Source of the DNA: Thiohalocapsa sp.
Lineage (GTDB): Bacteria; Pseudomonadota; Gammaproteobacteria; Chromatiales; Chromatiaceae
DNA: 9,568 nt
NCBI RefSeq assembly: GCF_019695415.1
Contig: NZ_JAIFKJ010000111.1
Coordinates: 1 to 9,568 of the forward strand
Direction of reading: 5' to 3'
Within the stretch, counting starts at the first letter, position 1. Each line of letters begins with the position of its first letter. A program made the translations under genes and the position numbers. The notes beneath the pieces are model-generated. The model saw only the letters and a program-made list of their open reading frames with translations, ran no database searches and had not been told where the DNA came from. Positions 1-6,695 of the stretch are shown here, piece after piece.

Positions 1-210
1 TGCGCCTTCCTCATCGCCGTGCCGGCGGACAATCCAACCCTGATCGCCGTCGGTAACACGCTCGGTATTTCCGAGCCGCAGGCAAAGCCCGTGCTCGTGA
101 GCAGTGCCGTGGCCGTGGCAGGCTTTGTTGCGAGTCTGTTCGTCGTGTTCATCATGCGCGGGGCACTGATCGCAAAGCGCGCCAGCAAGAAGCGGAAGAA
201 GGCCGCCTGA
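1..210 (+). CDS. 3' end of an unidentified membrane protein (partial)
   Basis: The frame is open from base 1 to a TGA at 208-210, so this is probably the last 69 codons of a gene that begins upstream of the window; an internal GTG at 19 is a possible but unconvincing start. The visible tail has a hydrophobic stretch near its start, a hydrophilic linker (GISEPQAKP), one clear membrane helix (roughly from PVLVSSAVAV to VVFIMRG) and a strongly basic end (KRASKKRKKAA). By the positive-inside rule that end should be cytoplasmic. This fits the last helix of a polytopic transporter or similar inner-membrane protein. I do not recognise the family. It is co-oriented with mepA but separated from it by 268 bp, so a shared operon is unlikely. 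Confidence 0.6.
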   Translation, partial: CAFLIAVPADNPTLIAVGNTLGISEPQAKPVLVSSAVAVAGFVASLFVVFIMRGALIAKRASKKRKKAA

Positions 211-478
211 GCCTGAGGGTACAGGGCCACCGCACACATCGGGGCCGGACGCCCGAGGAGCACTCACCACGGCTCCAACGCCACGGACGGCGTGACCTCA
301 ATCTCCCGCCCGCGCGCCTACGCGGGCGCCCACTCGCTGACTGCCAAGCGCCCGCTGGTCCGCCCAAATGTCTAACATCGGGCCCGCGGCTCTTGATAGC
401 GCCCCCTAACCGCTGCTTTGGGCTAACATGCGCTTTGTCGTGTACAAATGCGCTGCAGCATCCTGGGGGAATCCAATC
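211..478. other. Intergenic region upstream of mepA
   Basis: No convincing gene lies here. An in-frame ATG at 428 would extend mepA by 17 codons, but the start at 479 has the better ribosome-binding site, so I treat 428-478 as leader. Two loosely similar copies of CTAAC followed by GCTTTG lie at about 408-440. A weak -10-like TACAAA near 443-448 has no good -35 partner. No strong terminator for the upstream gene is visible. A RYYYAAC-like heptamer (GTCTAAC, about 370) has no partner and is not an attC site. Confidence 0.5.
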
Positions 479-1372
479 ATGCCGTCTGTTCAACAACGCG
501 CGTACCTGGCACTGCCGCATCTGTGCCACCGCCCGGGCCTAGGGGCTTTGGGCCTTGCTCTGCTCGCGTCGACCGCCACGCTGCCAGCCGCGGGCGCCGA
601 CACACCCTGGTCACGCATCCAGCACGTCTCGCTCGGCGCGCCGGCGGCCATCGGTGGCCCGAGCAATGGCTGCATCGACGGTGCAGAGACGCTGCCATCC
701 ACCGGCACCGGCTTCGTCAGCATCCGCCGCCACCGCAACCGCTACTACGGCCACCCGGAGACCATTCGGCTAATCCAAGACCTCGGTCGCCAGATGCACG
801 CCCGCAACGGTCGCTACATCATGATCGGCGACCTCGCCCAACCGCGCGGTGGGCGCATGAGCTCCTCCCATGTGAGCCACCAGAACGGGCTCGACGTGGA
901 TATCTGGCTGGCCCTAGCGGACTCGCCGGCGGAGGCCGTCCGCTCCACGCCGGAGCACCGAGACCCGCCGACGATGCTCACACCCAAGAAGCTCAGTCTC
1001 AACGAGCGCTTCGGCCCGGACCAGCTGTTCCTCATCAAATCCGCCGCCCAGGACCCGGCCGTCGACCGCATCCTGGTCAACCCCGGCATCAAGCGCGCCC
1101 TGTGCAGGCAGGAGGACAACGCCAAGTGGCTCAGGAAGCTCCGCCCCTGGTGGGGTCACGACGCCCACATGCATGTCCGCCTCAAGTGCCCGCCCGGCAG
1201 CCCCCATTGCCGGCAGCAGGCCCCTGTGCCTATGGGCAGTGGCTGCGGGTCTGAACTGGCATGGTGGTTCAGTCTGGAGGCGCGCACGCCGAGCAGCACG
1301 TCTTCGTCCAACACGCCCAAGCCACGGCCACAGCCGCCGGCGCAGTGTCAGGTGCTGCTGCGGGCGTCGTAG
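479..1372 (+). CDS. mepA: Penicillin-insensitive murein endopeptidase MepA
   Basis: This encodes a periplasmic zinc metallopeptidase of the MepA (LAS/M74) family, which cleaves D-alanyl-meso-diaminopimelyl cross-links in peptidoglycan. The 297-residue product has a signal peptide (hydrophobic core about residues 20-37, likely cleavage near AAGA/D at 40-41). The metal-site motifs are SHVSHQNGLDVDIW (residues 130-143, with H134 and D141 in the HxxxxxxD spacing) and GHDAHMHVRLKCP (226-238, the HxH being H230/H232). Six cysteines lie beyond the signal peptide (65, 209, 237, 244, 256, 290), and their spacing fits the three disulfides known for E. coli MepA. The end (PQPPAQCQVLL) also looks family-like. 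I chose the ATG at 479 because a purine-rich GGGGGA lies about 8 nt upstream and a signal peptide starts at once; the ATG at 428 would put 17 extra residues before it. It converges on soeC with only 6 bp between stop codons. Confidence 0.93.
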   Translation: MPSVQQRAYLALPHLCHRPGLGALGLALLASTATLPAAGADTPWSRIQHVSLGAPAAIGGPSNGCIDGAETLPSTGTGFVSIRRHRNRYYGHPETIRLIQDLGRQMHARNGRYIMIGDLAQPRGGRMSSSHVSHQNGLDVDIWLALADSPAEAVRSTPEHRDPPTMLTPKKLSLNERFGPDQLFLIKSAAQDPAVDRILVNPGIKRALCRQEDNAKWLRKLRPWWGHDAHMHVRLKCPPGSPHCRQQAPVPMGSGCGSELAWWFSLEARTPSSTSSSNTPKPRPQPPAQCQVLLRAS

Positions 1373-1378
1373 CCGGAA

Positions 1379-2359
1379 TCACGCAACACTCTGGTAGTAA
1401 AGGTTCTGCGGGTGGTTGGCTTCGGCGAAGAAGTACCAGCGCTCCGCCACCAGACCTAGGTACTGGATCACGAAGGCGGCGATGGGCAGCGTCGGTGACT
1501 CCAGCACGTAGGACACGCCAATGAGCAGCAGCGGCAAGGGAAACACCAGCACAAGAAAGCCAATCCGCACCAGCCGCAAGAACTCGGGGCTTTGGTGATG
1601 GAAGAACTCCCGGGTGTTGAACGAGCCAGCCGTGAAACCCTGAGACTTCTGCACGATCTTGCGGTGCCGCACGCCTATGGCCGTCTGCAGCGTGCTCTTG
1701 TGCTTGAGCGTCGCATTGCGAATGAGCGAAGCGATGCGCGTGCCCAGCCCGAGCAGCGTGAAGATCACCGCCCAGGTGCCATAGAAGCCCACCAAATGAT
1801 TGCCCAGATAGGCGGAATAGGCGGCGGCGAGCATGAAGCCTGACGCCATGCCAAGGAATGTGAAGTTGCCGATCGTGTAGGGCGAATGCCATTCCTCCAG
1901 AAACTTGACGCTCGCGTAAATCATCCCGGTACAGACGAAAAGCGCAAAAGCCACGATGACGCCAGCAAAGCCGAGCACCATGGTGGCGTCGATAGGCAGT
2001 GCCCCGTCTCCCGCCACGAACCAGGGCTGGGTCCAGCCGAGATAGTGGAACAAGCCGTAGAAAAACACGACGCCCATCATCATGGGCAGCACGATGACCT
2101 CTCGCGATAGCCAGGATGTGCGCCACATGGACGCCGCCCGCCAGGCCCGCTCGGGTCGGCCGAGATGGAAGAACGAGGCCCCGAGTCCCGCAATAAGCAG
2201 ACCTAGGGATAGGGCACTGCCAACGGCGTAGAAGCTCGCGCCCTGGGCATCGATGAGCTTGATGCTGGCGTATAGCTGCCCGGTGAAGAGAGCCAGAAAT
2301 AGACCCTGACCGGCACCAATGAGCGTGGTCAGGAAGATGACAGAGAAGGCGGGATGCAT
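1379..2359 (-). CDS. soeC: Sulfite dehydrogenase membrane anchor subunit SoeC (NrfD/DmsC type)
   Basis: This is the quinone-interacting membrane subunit of the SoeABC sulfite dehydrogenase. The 326-residue protein shows about eight hydrophobic helices (approximately residues 5-27, 41-64, 88-108, 124-150, 163-184, 188-210, 266-287 and 292-312). It carries the DmsC-family signature HLGRPERAWRA (65-75) followed by SWLSREV (82-88). The start MHPAFSVIF is the usual beginning for the family, which supports the ATG at 2357-2359. However, no clear Shine-Dalgarno sequence precedes it; the upstream bases belong to a heptad-repeat array. It is the last soe gene, 123 bp after soeB, and its 3' end nearly meets mepA. 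A DMSO- or polysulfide-reductase anchor is the structural alternative, but the untagged SoeA and the gene set favour SoeC. Confidence 0.9.
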   Translation of the reverse strand: MHPAFSVIFLTTLIGAGQGLFLALFTGQLYASIKLIDAQGASFYAVGSALSLGLLIAGLGASFFHLGRPERAWRAASMWRTSWLSREVIVLPMMMGVVFFYGLFHYLGWTQPWFVAGDGALPIDATMVLGFAGVIVAFALFVCTGMIYASVKFLEEWHSPYTIGNFTFLGMASGFMLAAAYSAYLGNHLVGFYGTWAVIFTLLGLGTRIASLIRNATLKHKSTLQTAIGVRHRKIVQKSQGFTAGSFNTREFFHHQSPEFLRLVRIGFLVLVFPLPLLLIGVSYVLESPTLPIAAFVIQYLGLVAERWYFFAEANHPQNLYYQSVA

Positions 2360-2365
2360 AGTATT

Positions 2366-2485
2366 AGTTTCGAGTAGCGTGTTGCGAGTATCGAGGGAGA
2401 GCGTTGGCGCGCGAGTGACGAGTAACGAGCCCGCAGGCGCTTGGACACAGCGCCTCGCTGCTCGCCACTCGAAACTCGATACTCA
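2366..2485. repeat. Heptad-repeat inverted array filling the soeB-soeC gap
   Basis: On the + strand the left half contains 7-bp units of the type CGAGTAN: CGAGTAG at 2371, CGTGTTG (degenerate) at 2378, CGAGTAT at 2385, CGAGGGA at 2392, then CGAGTGA at 2412, CGAGTAA at 2419 and CGAGCCC at 2426. The right half has the inverse: CTGCTCG at 2458, CCACTCG at 2465, AAACTCG at 2472 and ATACTCA at 2479. Exact or near-exact arms include 2386-2395 against 2475-2484 (10 bp perfect) and 2366-2379 against 2463-2476 (13 of 14). An inner hairpin pairs AGGCGC (2435-2440) with GCGCCT (2450-2455). The array starts inside the soeB stop codon and ends 6 bp before the soeC ATG. It is not a coding region and not a typical U-tailed terminator. 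Confidence 0.85.
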
Positions 2486-3205
2486 CCAGGTGACGTCGTC
2501 CAAGGTTTCCTCACCGGTATAAACAGTGATGTCTTCCTTGGTCAGCGGATTGTCGGCACGCTGCAGCTCGTCTTCATTGATGTGCATGCGCGTCTTCTGC
2601 CGCGGCAGATAATGATTGGCGGGCTTGGTGCCCCATTCAGGCATCAGCGCGTAGCCACCGCGCTCGCGGATAGCAACGGAAACTTCGGAGTCCGGGTCGT
2701 GCACGTCGCCGAAGAGCCGGGCATTCGTCGGGCAGGCCAGTACACAGGCAGGCTGGCGCTCTTTCTCCGGCAGGGACTGATCGGTGATGCGGTCGATGCA
2801 GAGTGTGCACTTTTTCATCACCTGCTGCTGCTCGTCCAGCTCGCGGACGCCATAGGGGCAGGCCCAGGAGCAATACTTGCACCCGATGCACTTGTCGTAG
2901 TCCACCAGCACGACGCCGTTGTCCTCACGCTTGTAGCTCGCCCCGGTGGGGCAGACAGGCACACACGGCGGCTCCTCGCAATGCAGGCAGGACTTCGGAA
3001 AATGCACCGTCTCCGTGGCCGGATAGCTGCCGACCTCGAAGGTTTGCACCCGATTGAAGAACGTCCCCGTGGGGTCCGCGCCATAGGGATTTTCATCCAC
3101 CATGGGCCCGGCCCAGCCGGAGGTGTTCCACTGCTTGCAGGAGGTCACGCAGGCATGGCAGCCGACGCAGACGTTGAGGTCGATTACTAGGGCGAGTTGG
3201 GTCAT
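2483..3205 (-). CDS. soeB: Sulfite dehydrogenase iron-sulfur subunit SoeB
   Basis: This is the ferredoxin-like electron-transfer subunit of SoeABC, carrying electrons from the molybdenum subunit to the membrane anchor. The 240-residue protein has sixteen cysteines in four groups, enough for four [4Fe-4S] clusters: C13/16/19/23, C73/76/81/85, C106/109/112/116 and C133/136/154/158. Each group is in the usual DmsB/PsrB arrangement (for example CVGCHACVTSC and CIGCKYCSWACPYG). There is no signal peptide, as expected for a cytoplasmic subunit. The ATG at 3203-3205 leads directly into the first cluster motif (VIDLNVCVGC), so the start is secure although its ribosome-binding site is weak. In most related loci soeB follows soeA closely; here an IVP gene and its repeats (583 bp in all) lie between. 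The stop codon lies inside the neighbouring heptad array. Confidence 0.93.
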   Translation of the reverse strand: MTQLALVIDLNVCVGCHACVTSCKQWNTSGWAGPMVDENPYGADPTGTFFNRVQTFEVGSYPATETVHFPKSCLHCEEPPCVPVCPTGASYKREDNGVVLVDYDKCIGCKYCSWACPYGVRELDEQQQVMKKCTLCIDRITDQSLPEKERQPACVLACPTNARLFGDVHDPDSEVSVAIRERGGYALMPEWGTKPANHYLPRQKTRMHINEDELQRADNPLTKEDITVYTGEETLDDVTW

Positions 3206-3234
3206 GGCTCTACTGGTATCGGGAAACTGAGAAT

Positions 3235-3298
3235 GCGGTTGGGGAGAGTACGAAGTACGGAGTACGGAGTACGAAGTATGAAGGGCCGCGGTTGGGGA
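3235..3298. repeat. 11-bp direct repeat flanking the left heptad array
   Basis: The 11-mer GCGGTTGGGGA occurs exactly at 3235-3245 and again at 3288-3298. The 42 bp between the copies are almost wholly the heptad array (3246-3283) plus four bases. This could be a target-site-like duplication around the array, or a chance or older repeat. It brackets only the array and does not recur at the other end of the IVP element. Confidence 0.7.
3246..3283. repeat. Left heptad array (GRAGTAC units), inverted relative to 3757-3784
   Basis: Tandem 7-bp units run GAGTAC (partial, 3246), GAAGTAC (3252), GGAGTAC (3259), GGAGTAC (3266), GAAGTAT (3273) and a final GAAG. The three central units (3252-3272, 21 bp) are a perfect inverted copy of 3764-3784 on the far side of the IVP gene. 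The array lies between the IVP gene and soeB, upstream of the soeB start in the transcript. Confidence 0.92.
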
Positions 3299-3346
3299 CC
3301 GCCGAACCTCATCACTTGATGCCGATGAATTTGACAGCCAGGTCGC

Positions 3347-3730
3347 TCATATCTGGACATTGGGTTGCTGCTCATCGACTGTGGCATGCATGCGGCCAAT
3401 CATGCGACTGATTTCGACGCAATCCTGCACAAGCCGGGCAAATGTAGGCGAGTCGATGTAGCTCAGGTCCAGCGCGACGTAGAGCTGGCTTCGGACCTCC
3501 GCGGCAGAGCCACGCGCAATCGACAGGAAGCGCTTGAACTCGGTACGACTATAACGCTCGTGACCTTCAGCGCAGTTTGACATGATCGAGATAGCAGCTC
3601 GACGGACCTGATCCCGCAAAGCGAAGTCACGTCGAAAGCCCCCAACGTCGCTGAGCCGATAAATCTCCGCGGTCAGCGCGCGGGCCTTTTTCCACGCGAG
3701 CCAATCTTCAAAGCGCCGTACACCTGCCAT
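3347..3730 (-). CDS. Four-helix-bundle protein, 23S rRNA intervening-sequence protein (IVP/S23) family
   Basis: The 127-residue product matches the IVP family of small four-helix-bundle proteins, first known from intervening sequences inside 23S rRNA genes and related to the Avd accessory protein of diversity-generating retroelements. The visible signatures are RFEDWLAWKKARALTAEIY near the N-terminus, ALRDQVRRAAISIMSNCAEGHER (about residues 37-59) and EFKRFLSIARGSAAEVRSQLYVALDL (about 64-89). The ATG at 3728-3730 has a strong GGAGG ribosome-binding site 5 nt upstream, better than those of soeB or soeC. The gene sits 58 bp after soeA in the same direction and should be co-transcribed. It has no known role in sulfite oxidation. 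Its molecular function is unknown; a nucleic-acid-binding role is suspected for the family. Inverted heptad arrays bracket it, suggesting it arrived as a unit. Confidence 0.88.
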   Translation of the reverse strand: MAGVRRFEDWLAWKKARALTAEIYRLSDVGGFRRDFALRDQVRRAAISIMSNCAEGHERYSRTEFKRFLSIARGSAAEVRSQLYVALDLSYIDSPTFARLVQDCVEISRMIGRMHATVDEQQPNVQI

Positions 3731-3756
3731 AGGCCTCCACCCCGAGAGTGGCCGTC

Positions 3757-3784
3757 GTACTCCGTACTCCGTACTCCGTACTTC
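3757..3784. repeat. Right heptad array (GTACTYC units), inverted relative to 3246-3283
   Basis: Four tandem 7-bp units: GTACTCC at 3757, 3764 and 3771, then GTACTTC at 3778. The last three (3764-3784) are an exact inverted copy of 3252-3272. The array lies in the 58-bp gap between the soeA stop (3789-3791) and the IVP start, leaving the IVP ribosome-binding site intact. In the transcript the two arrays could pair as a stem that loops out the whole IVP gene. Confidence 0.92.
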
Positions 3785-3788
3785 TCAA

Positions 3789-6695
3789 CTACTTTCTCCC
3801 AAACACCCCGGCCACATAGGTCTGCCAGCGCGCGCGCGGCCGGACGTCCTGGCCGGGTAGGGTCTTCATGGGCGCAAACTGGGGCTCGGTGATCTGGCCC
3901 TCTTGCGGGCCCTCGGCCTTATAGATTCGCACCCGCAGGTCGAACCAAGCCGCCTGGCCGGTAATGGGGTCGGAGTTGGAGAAGTGGTTTCCGGCTCCGC
4001 CGTTAGGCAGCTCCTCCCCAATCAGGTGGTTCAGCAGAAAGCCTTTCTTGGACTCATCGGCTTTCGGATCGAGCGCCCAGGCTCCGGCGGCCTTGCCGAT
4101 GGCGTTCCATGTCCAGACCGTGCCGGGCTCCACGGCTTCGGAGTAGCGGCACATGCACTTCACCCGGCCCAGATGGGATTCCGCCCAGATCCAGTCCCCG
4201 TCTTCGATGCCCTGGGCGATGGCAAGCTTGGGGTTTACGAACAGATAGTTGTGGCTGTGGATCTGCCTGAGCCACGCGTTCTGGCTGTCCCAGCTGTGGT
4301 ACATGGCCATGGGCCGCTGGGTCAGCGCCGTCAGCGGGAAGCGCGTCTTGTCCACCAGTTGGCCTTCCAGCGGCTCGTAATGGAAGGGCAGCGGATCGAA
4401 GAAGGTCTCGATGCGCTCGCGTAGGTGGTCGGGGGGCTGGCGCCCGGGCCACTTGCCTTGCGCGGCGGCACGGAAGCGCTGCAACACCTCCGAGTAGATG
4501 TGCAGCATGATGGGCTCTGCCCAGCGCGTCAGCGCATGCGCCCGGGCCCAATGCAGGTAGCCCTTGTTCCAGTTGCGCATGTACTGATAGCTGCGCGGCA
4601 GCTCGTGGTGGAAGACGCAGCCGTTGGCGGCGTATTGCTCCCACTGCCGCGGGTTGGGCTCGCCCTTGAGGTACTTCTCGCCGAATTTGCCGCGCCAGCC
4701 TGCCAGGAAGCCAATGCCGGAGCCCGGCGAGGTCTCGTAGTTGACGATGAAGTCCGGATAATTGCGGTACTTGGGGCTTCCGTCCTGTTTGGTGAAGGCC
4801 GGCAGCTTGAGGCGCCCACCGAGCTCGATGAGCACGTCCTGGAACGGACGACACTCGCCCTTGGGCGGCAGCACCGGCAGGCGCACGGCGTCCACGGGCC
4901 CGTCGAACTCCGAGATGGGCCGGTCCAGCATCGAGAGCACGTCGTGGCGCTCCAGATAGGTGGTGTCCGGCAGCACCAGATCGGCGAAGGCGACGGTCTC
5001 GGATGAAAAGGTGTCGCACACCACGAGGAAGGGGATCTTGTACTCACCGTTCTCGTCGGTGTCGGTGAGCATGTGCCGCGCCGCGGTGGTGTTCATCGAC
5101 GAGTTCCAGGCCATGTTGGCCATGAACAGAAACAGCGTGTCGATGGGATAGGGGTCGCCGCGCCAGGCGTTGGTGATGACGTTGTGCATCAGGCCGTGGG
5201 CCGCGAGCGGATACTCCCAGCTGAAGGCCTTGTCGATGCGCACCGGCTTGCCGTCGTCGTCGACGAAGAGGTCCTCGGGGCGAGCGGGCCAGCCCAGCGG
5301 CAGACCCTCCAGCGGCGCCTCGGGCTGCACGGCATCCGGGTGATTCGGCGGCTTCGGGCAGGGCGGAATGGGCTTCGGGAATGGTGCGCGGTGGCGAAAG
5401 CCGCCGGGGCGGTCGATGGTACCGAGCACCGTCATCAGGATGCTTAAGGACCGAATGGTCTGGAAGCCATTGGAATGCGCCGCGAGCCCGCGCATCGAGT
5501 GGAAGGCCACCGGGTTGCCGGTGACGGTCTCGTGCTCCTTGTCCCAGCAGTCGGTCCAGCGGATGGGCAGCTCGATTTTGTGGTCGCGCGCGGTCACGCC
5601 CATCTCGTGGGCAAGGCGGCGGATCGTATCTGCGGGGATGCCGGTGATGTTCTCGGCCCACTCCGGCGTATAGGGCTCCACCCGCTCCTTCAGCAGCTGG
5701 AAGGACGGCTTCACCGGCGTGCCGTCCGGCAGCTCGTAGCTGCCCATCAGGCGCGGGTCGCCGCCCTCCGTGTGTGTCAACACCGGACCGTTCTTGTTGC
5801 GGTCCCACCAGAGCTTGTTCTGCGGGTCCGTGCAGCCCTCGACGATCTCCGCGTCCGGGTCCCGATAGAACATGCCGTGGTCGTCGCGGCTCGGGTCGTC
5901 GATGACCAGCTCCGGCGCATTGGTGTACTGCACCAGGAACTCGCGGTCGAATAGGCCGAGCTTCAGGATCTCGTGGATCAGCGCCAGGAAGAGCGCGCCG
6001 TCGGTGCCGGGCTTGATGGGTACCCATTCGTCGGCAATGGCCGAGTAGCCGGTCCGGATGGGGTTGATGGAGACAAAGCGCCCCCCGCGGCGCTTGAACT
6101 TGCTGATCTGGATCTTGAGCGGGTTGGAGTGATGGTCCTCGGCGGTGCCGATCATCACGAACAGCTTGGCCCGCTCCAGGTCCGGCCCGCCGAACTCCCA
6201 GAACGACCCGCCGATGGTGTAGATCATGCCCGTGGCCATGTTCACGGAGCAGAAGCCGCCGTGGGCGGCGTAGTTCGGCGTGCCGAACTGCTTGGCGAAC
6301 ATGCCGGTCAGGGCCTGCATCTGGTCTCGGCCGGTGAAGAGCGCGAACTTCTTGGGGTCTTCGGCGCGGAGCCGACCGAGGCGCTCGGTTAGCAGGTCCA
6401 TGGCCTGGTCCCACGAGATCTCCTCGAACTCCGAGTCGCCGCGCTTGGCGCCCTTCTTACGCAGCAGCGGCTTGGTCAGCCGCGCCGGCGACACTTGCTT
6501 CATGATGCCCGAGCTGCCCTTCGCGCAGATCACACCCTCGTTCAGCGGGTGGTTCGGGTTGCCTTCGATGTAGCGCACCTGGCCGTCGCGCAGGTGGACG
6601 CGAATCCCGCAGCGGCAGGCGCACATGTAGCAGGTGGTCTCTTTGACCTCCGTGTGGCCTTCGACTTTGTCGGGATGAACTGCGGGATCTTTCAT
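3789..6695 (-). CDS. soeA: Sulfite dehydrogenase molybdopterin catalytic subunit SoeA
   Basis: This is the catalytic subunit of the cytoplasmic sulfite dehydrogenase SoeABC, which oxidises sulfite directly to sulfate. The 968-residue protein belongs to the DMSO-reductase (Mo-bisMGD) superfamily. The N-terminal [4Fe-4S] site is C22-x2-C25-x3-C29-x27-C57 (CYMCACRCG ... GVICAKG). C149 in GGFCSVNMATG is the likely Mo ligand. The C-terminal dinucleotide-binding domain covers about residues 790-930. There is no Tat signal before the first cysteine motif (MKDPAVHPDKVEG...), which separates SoeA from the exported PsrA/PhsA enzymes and fits a cytoplasmic location. The ATG at 6693-6695 has a GGAAG ribosome-binding site 6 nt upstream. 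It is the first gene of the soe locus, divergent from dusA. The reading frame is intact along its full length. Confidence 0.93.
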   Translation of the reverse strand: MKDPAVHPDKVEGHTEVKETTCYMCACRCGIRVHLRDGQVRYIEGNPNHPLNEGVICAKGSSGIMKQVSPARLTKPLLRKKGAKRGDSEFEEISWDQAMDLLTERLGRLRAEDPKKFALFTGRDQMQALTGMFAKQFGTPNYAAHGGFCSVNMATGMIYTIGGSFWEFGGPDLERAKLFVMIGTAEDHHSNPLKIQISKFKRRGGRFVSINPIRTGYSAIADEWVPIKPGTDGALFLALIHEILKLGLFDREFLVQYTNAPELVIDDPSRDDHGMFYRDPDAEIVEGCTDPQNKLWWDRNKNGPVLTHTEGGDPRLMGSYELPDGTPVKPSFQLLKERVEPYTPEWAENITGIPADTIRRLAHEMGVTARDHKIELPIRWTDCWDKEHETVTGNPVAFHSMRGLAAHSNGFQTIRSLSILMTVLGTIDRPGGFRHRAPFPKPIPPCPKPPNHPDAVQPEAPLEGLPLGWPARPEDLFVDDDGKPVRIDKAFSWEYPLAAHGLMHNVITNAWRGDPYPIDTLFLFMANMAWNSSMNTTAARHMLTDTDENGEYKIPFLVVCDTFSSETVAFADLVLPDTTYLERHDVLSMLDRPISEFDGPVDAVRLPVLPPKGECRPFQDVLIELGGRLKLPAFTKQDGSPKYRNYPDFIVNYETSPGSGIGFLAGWRGKFGEKYLKGEPNPRQWEQYAANGCVFHHELPRSYQYMRNWNKGYLHWARAHALTRWAEPIMLHIYSEVLQRFRAAAQGKWPGRQPPDHLRERIETFFDPLPFHYEPLEGQLVDKTRFPLTALTQRPMAMYHSWDSQNAWLRQIHSHNYLFVNPKLAIAQGIEDGDWIWAESHLGRVKCMCRYSEAVEPGTVWTWNAIGKAAGAWALDPKADESKKGFLLNHLIGEELPNGGAGNHFSNSDPITGQAAWFDLRVRIYKAEGPQEGQITEPQFAPMKTLPGQDVRPRARWQTYVAGVFGRK

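Noticed and set aside
370..440. Possible integron attC site (GTCTAAC heptamer)
   Set aside because: No matching GTTRRRY core or palindromic body follows it, and no integrase is visible.
428..478. Upstream ATG for mepA at 428
   Set aside because: The ATG at 479 has a purine-rich ribosome-binding site and starts a typical signal peptide; the longer form puts 17 extra residues in front.
1269..2126. Long alternative-frame ORFs opposite or across soeC, soeB and soeA
   Set aside because: They are GC-rich shadow frames of clearly identified genes, with arginine/alanine/proline-rich translations and no family motifs.
2435..2455. Intrinsic terminator after soeB
   Set aside because: The AGGCGC/GCGCCT hairpin has a 9-nt loop and no U-run on either strand. 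Termination here would also cut soeC off from its complex partners.
3347..3730. Diversity-generating retroelement accessory gene (avd)
   Set aside because: The protein is from the related four-helix-bundle group, but there is no reverse transcriptase, template repeat or variable repeat in the window.
3246..3784. CRISPR array
   Set aside because: The repeats are contiguous 7-bp units without unique spacers and are in opposite orientation on the two sides.
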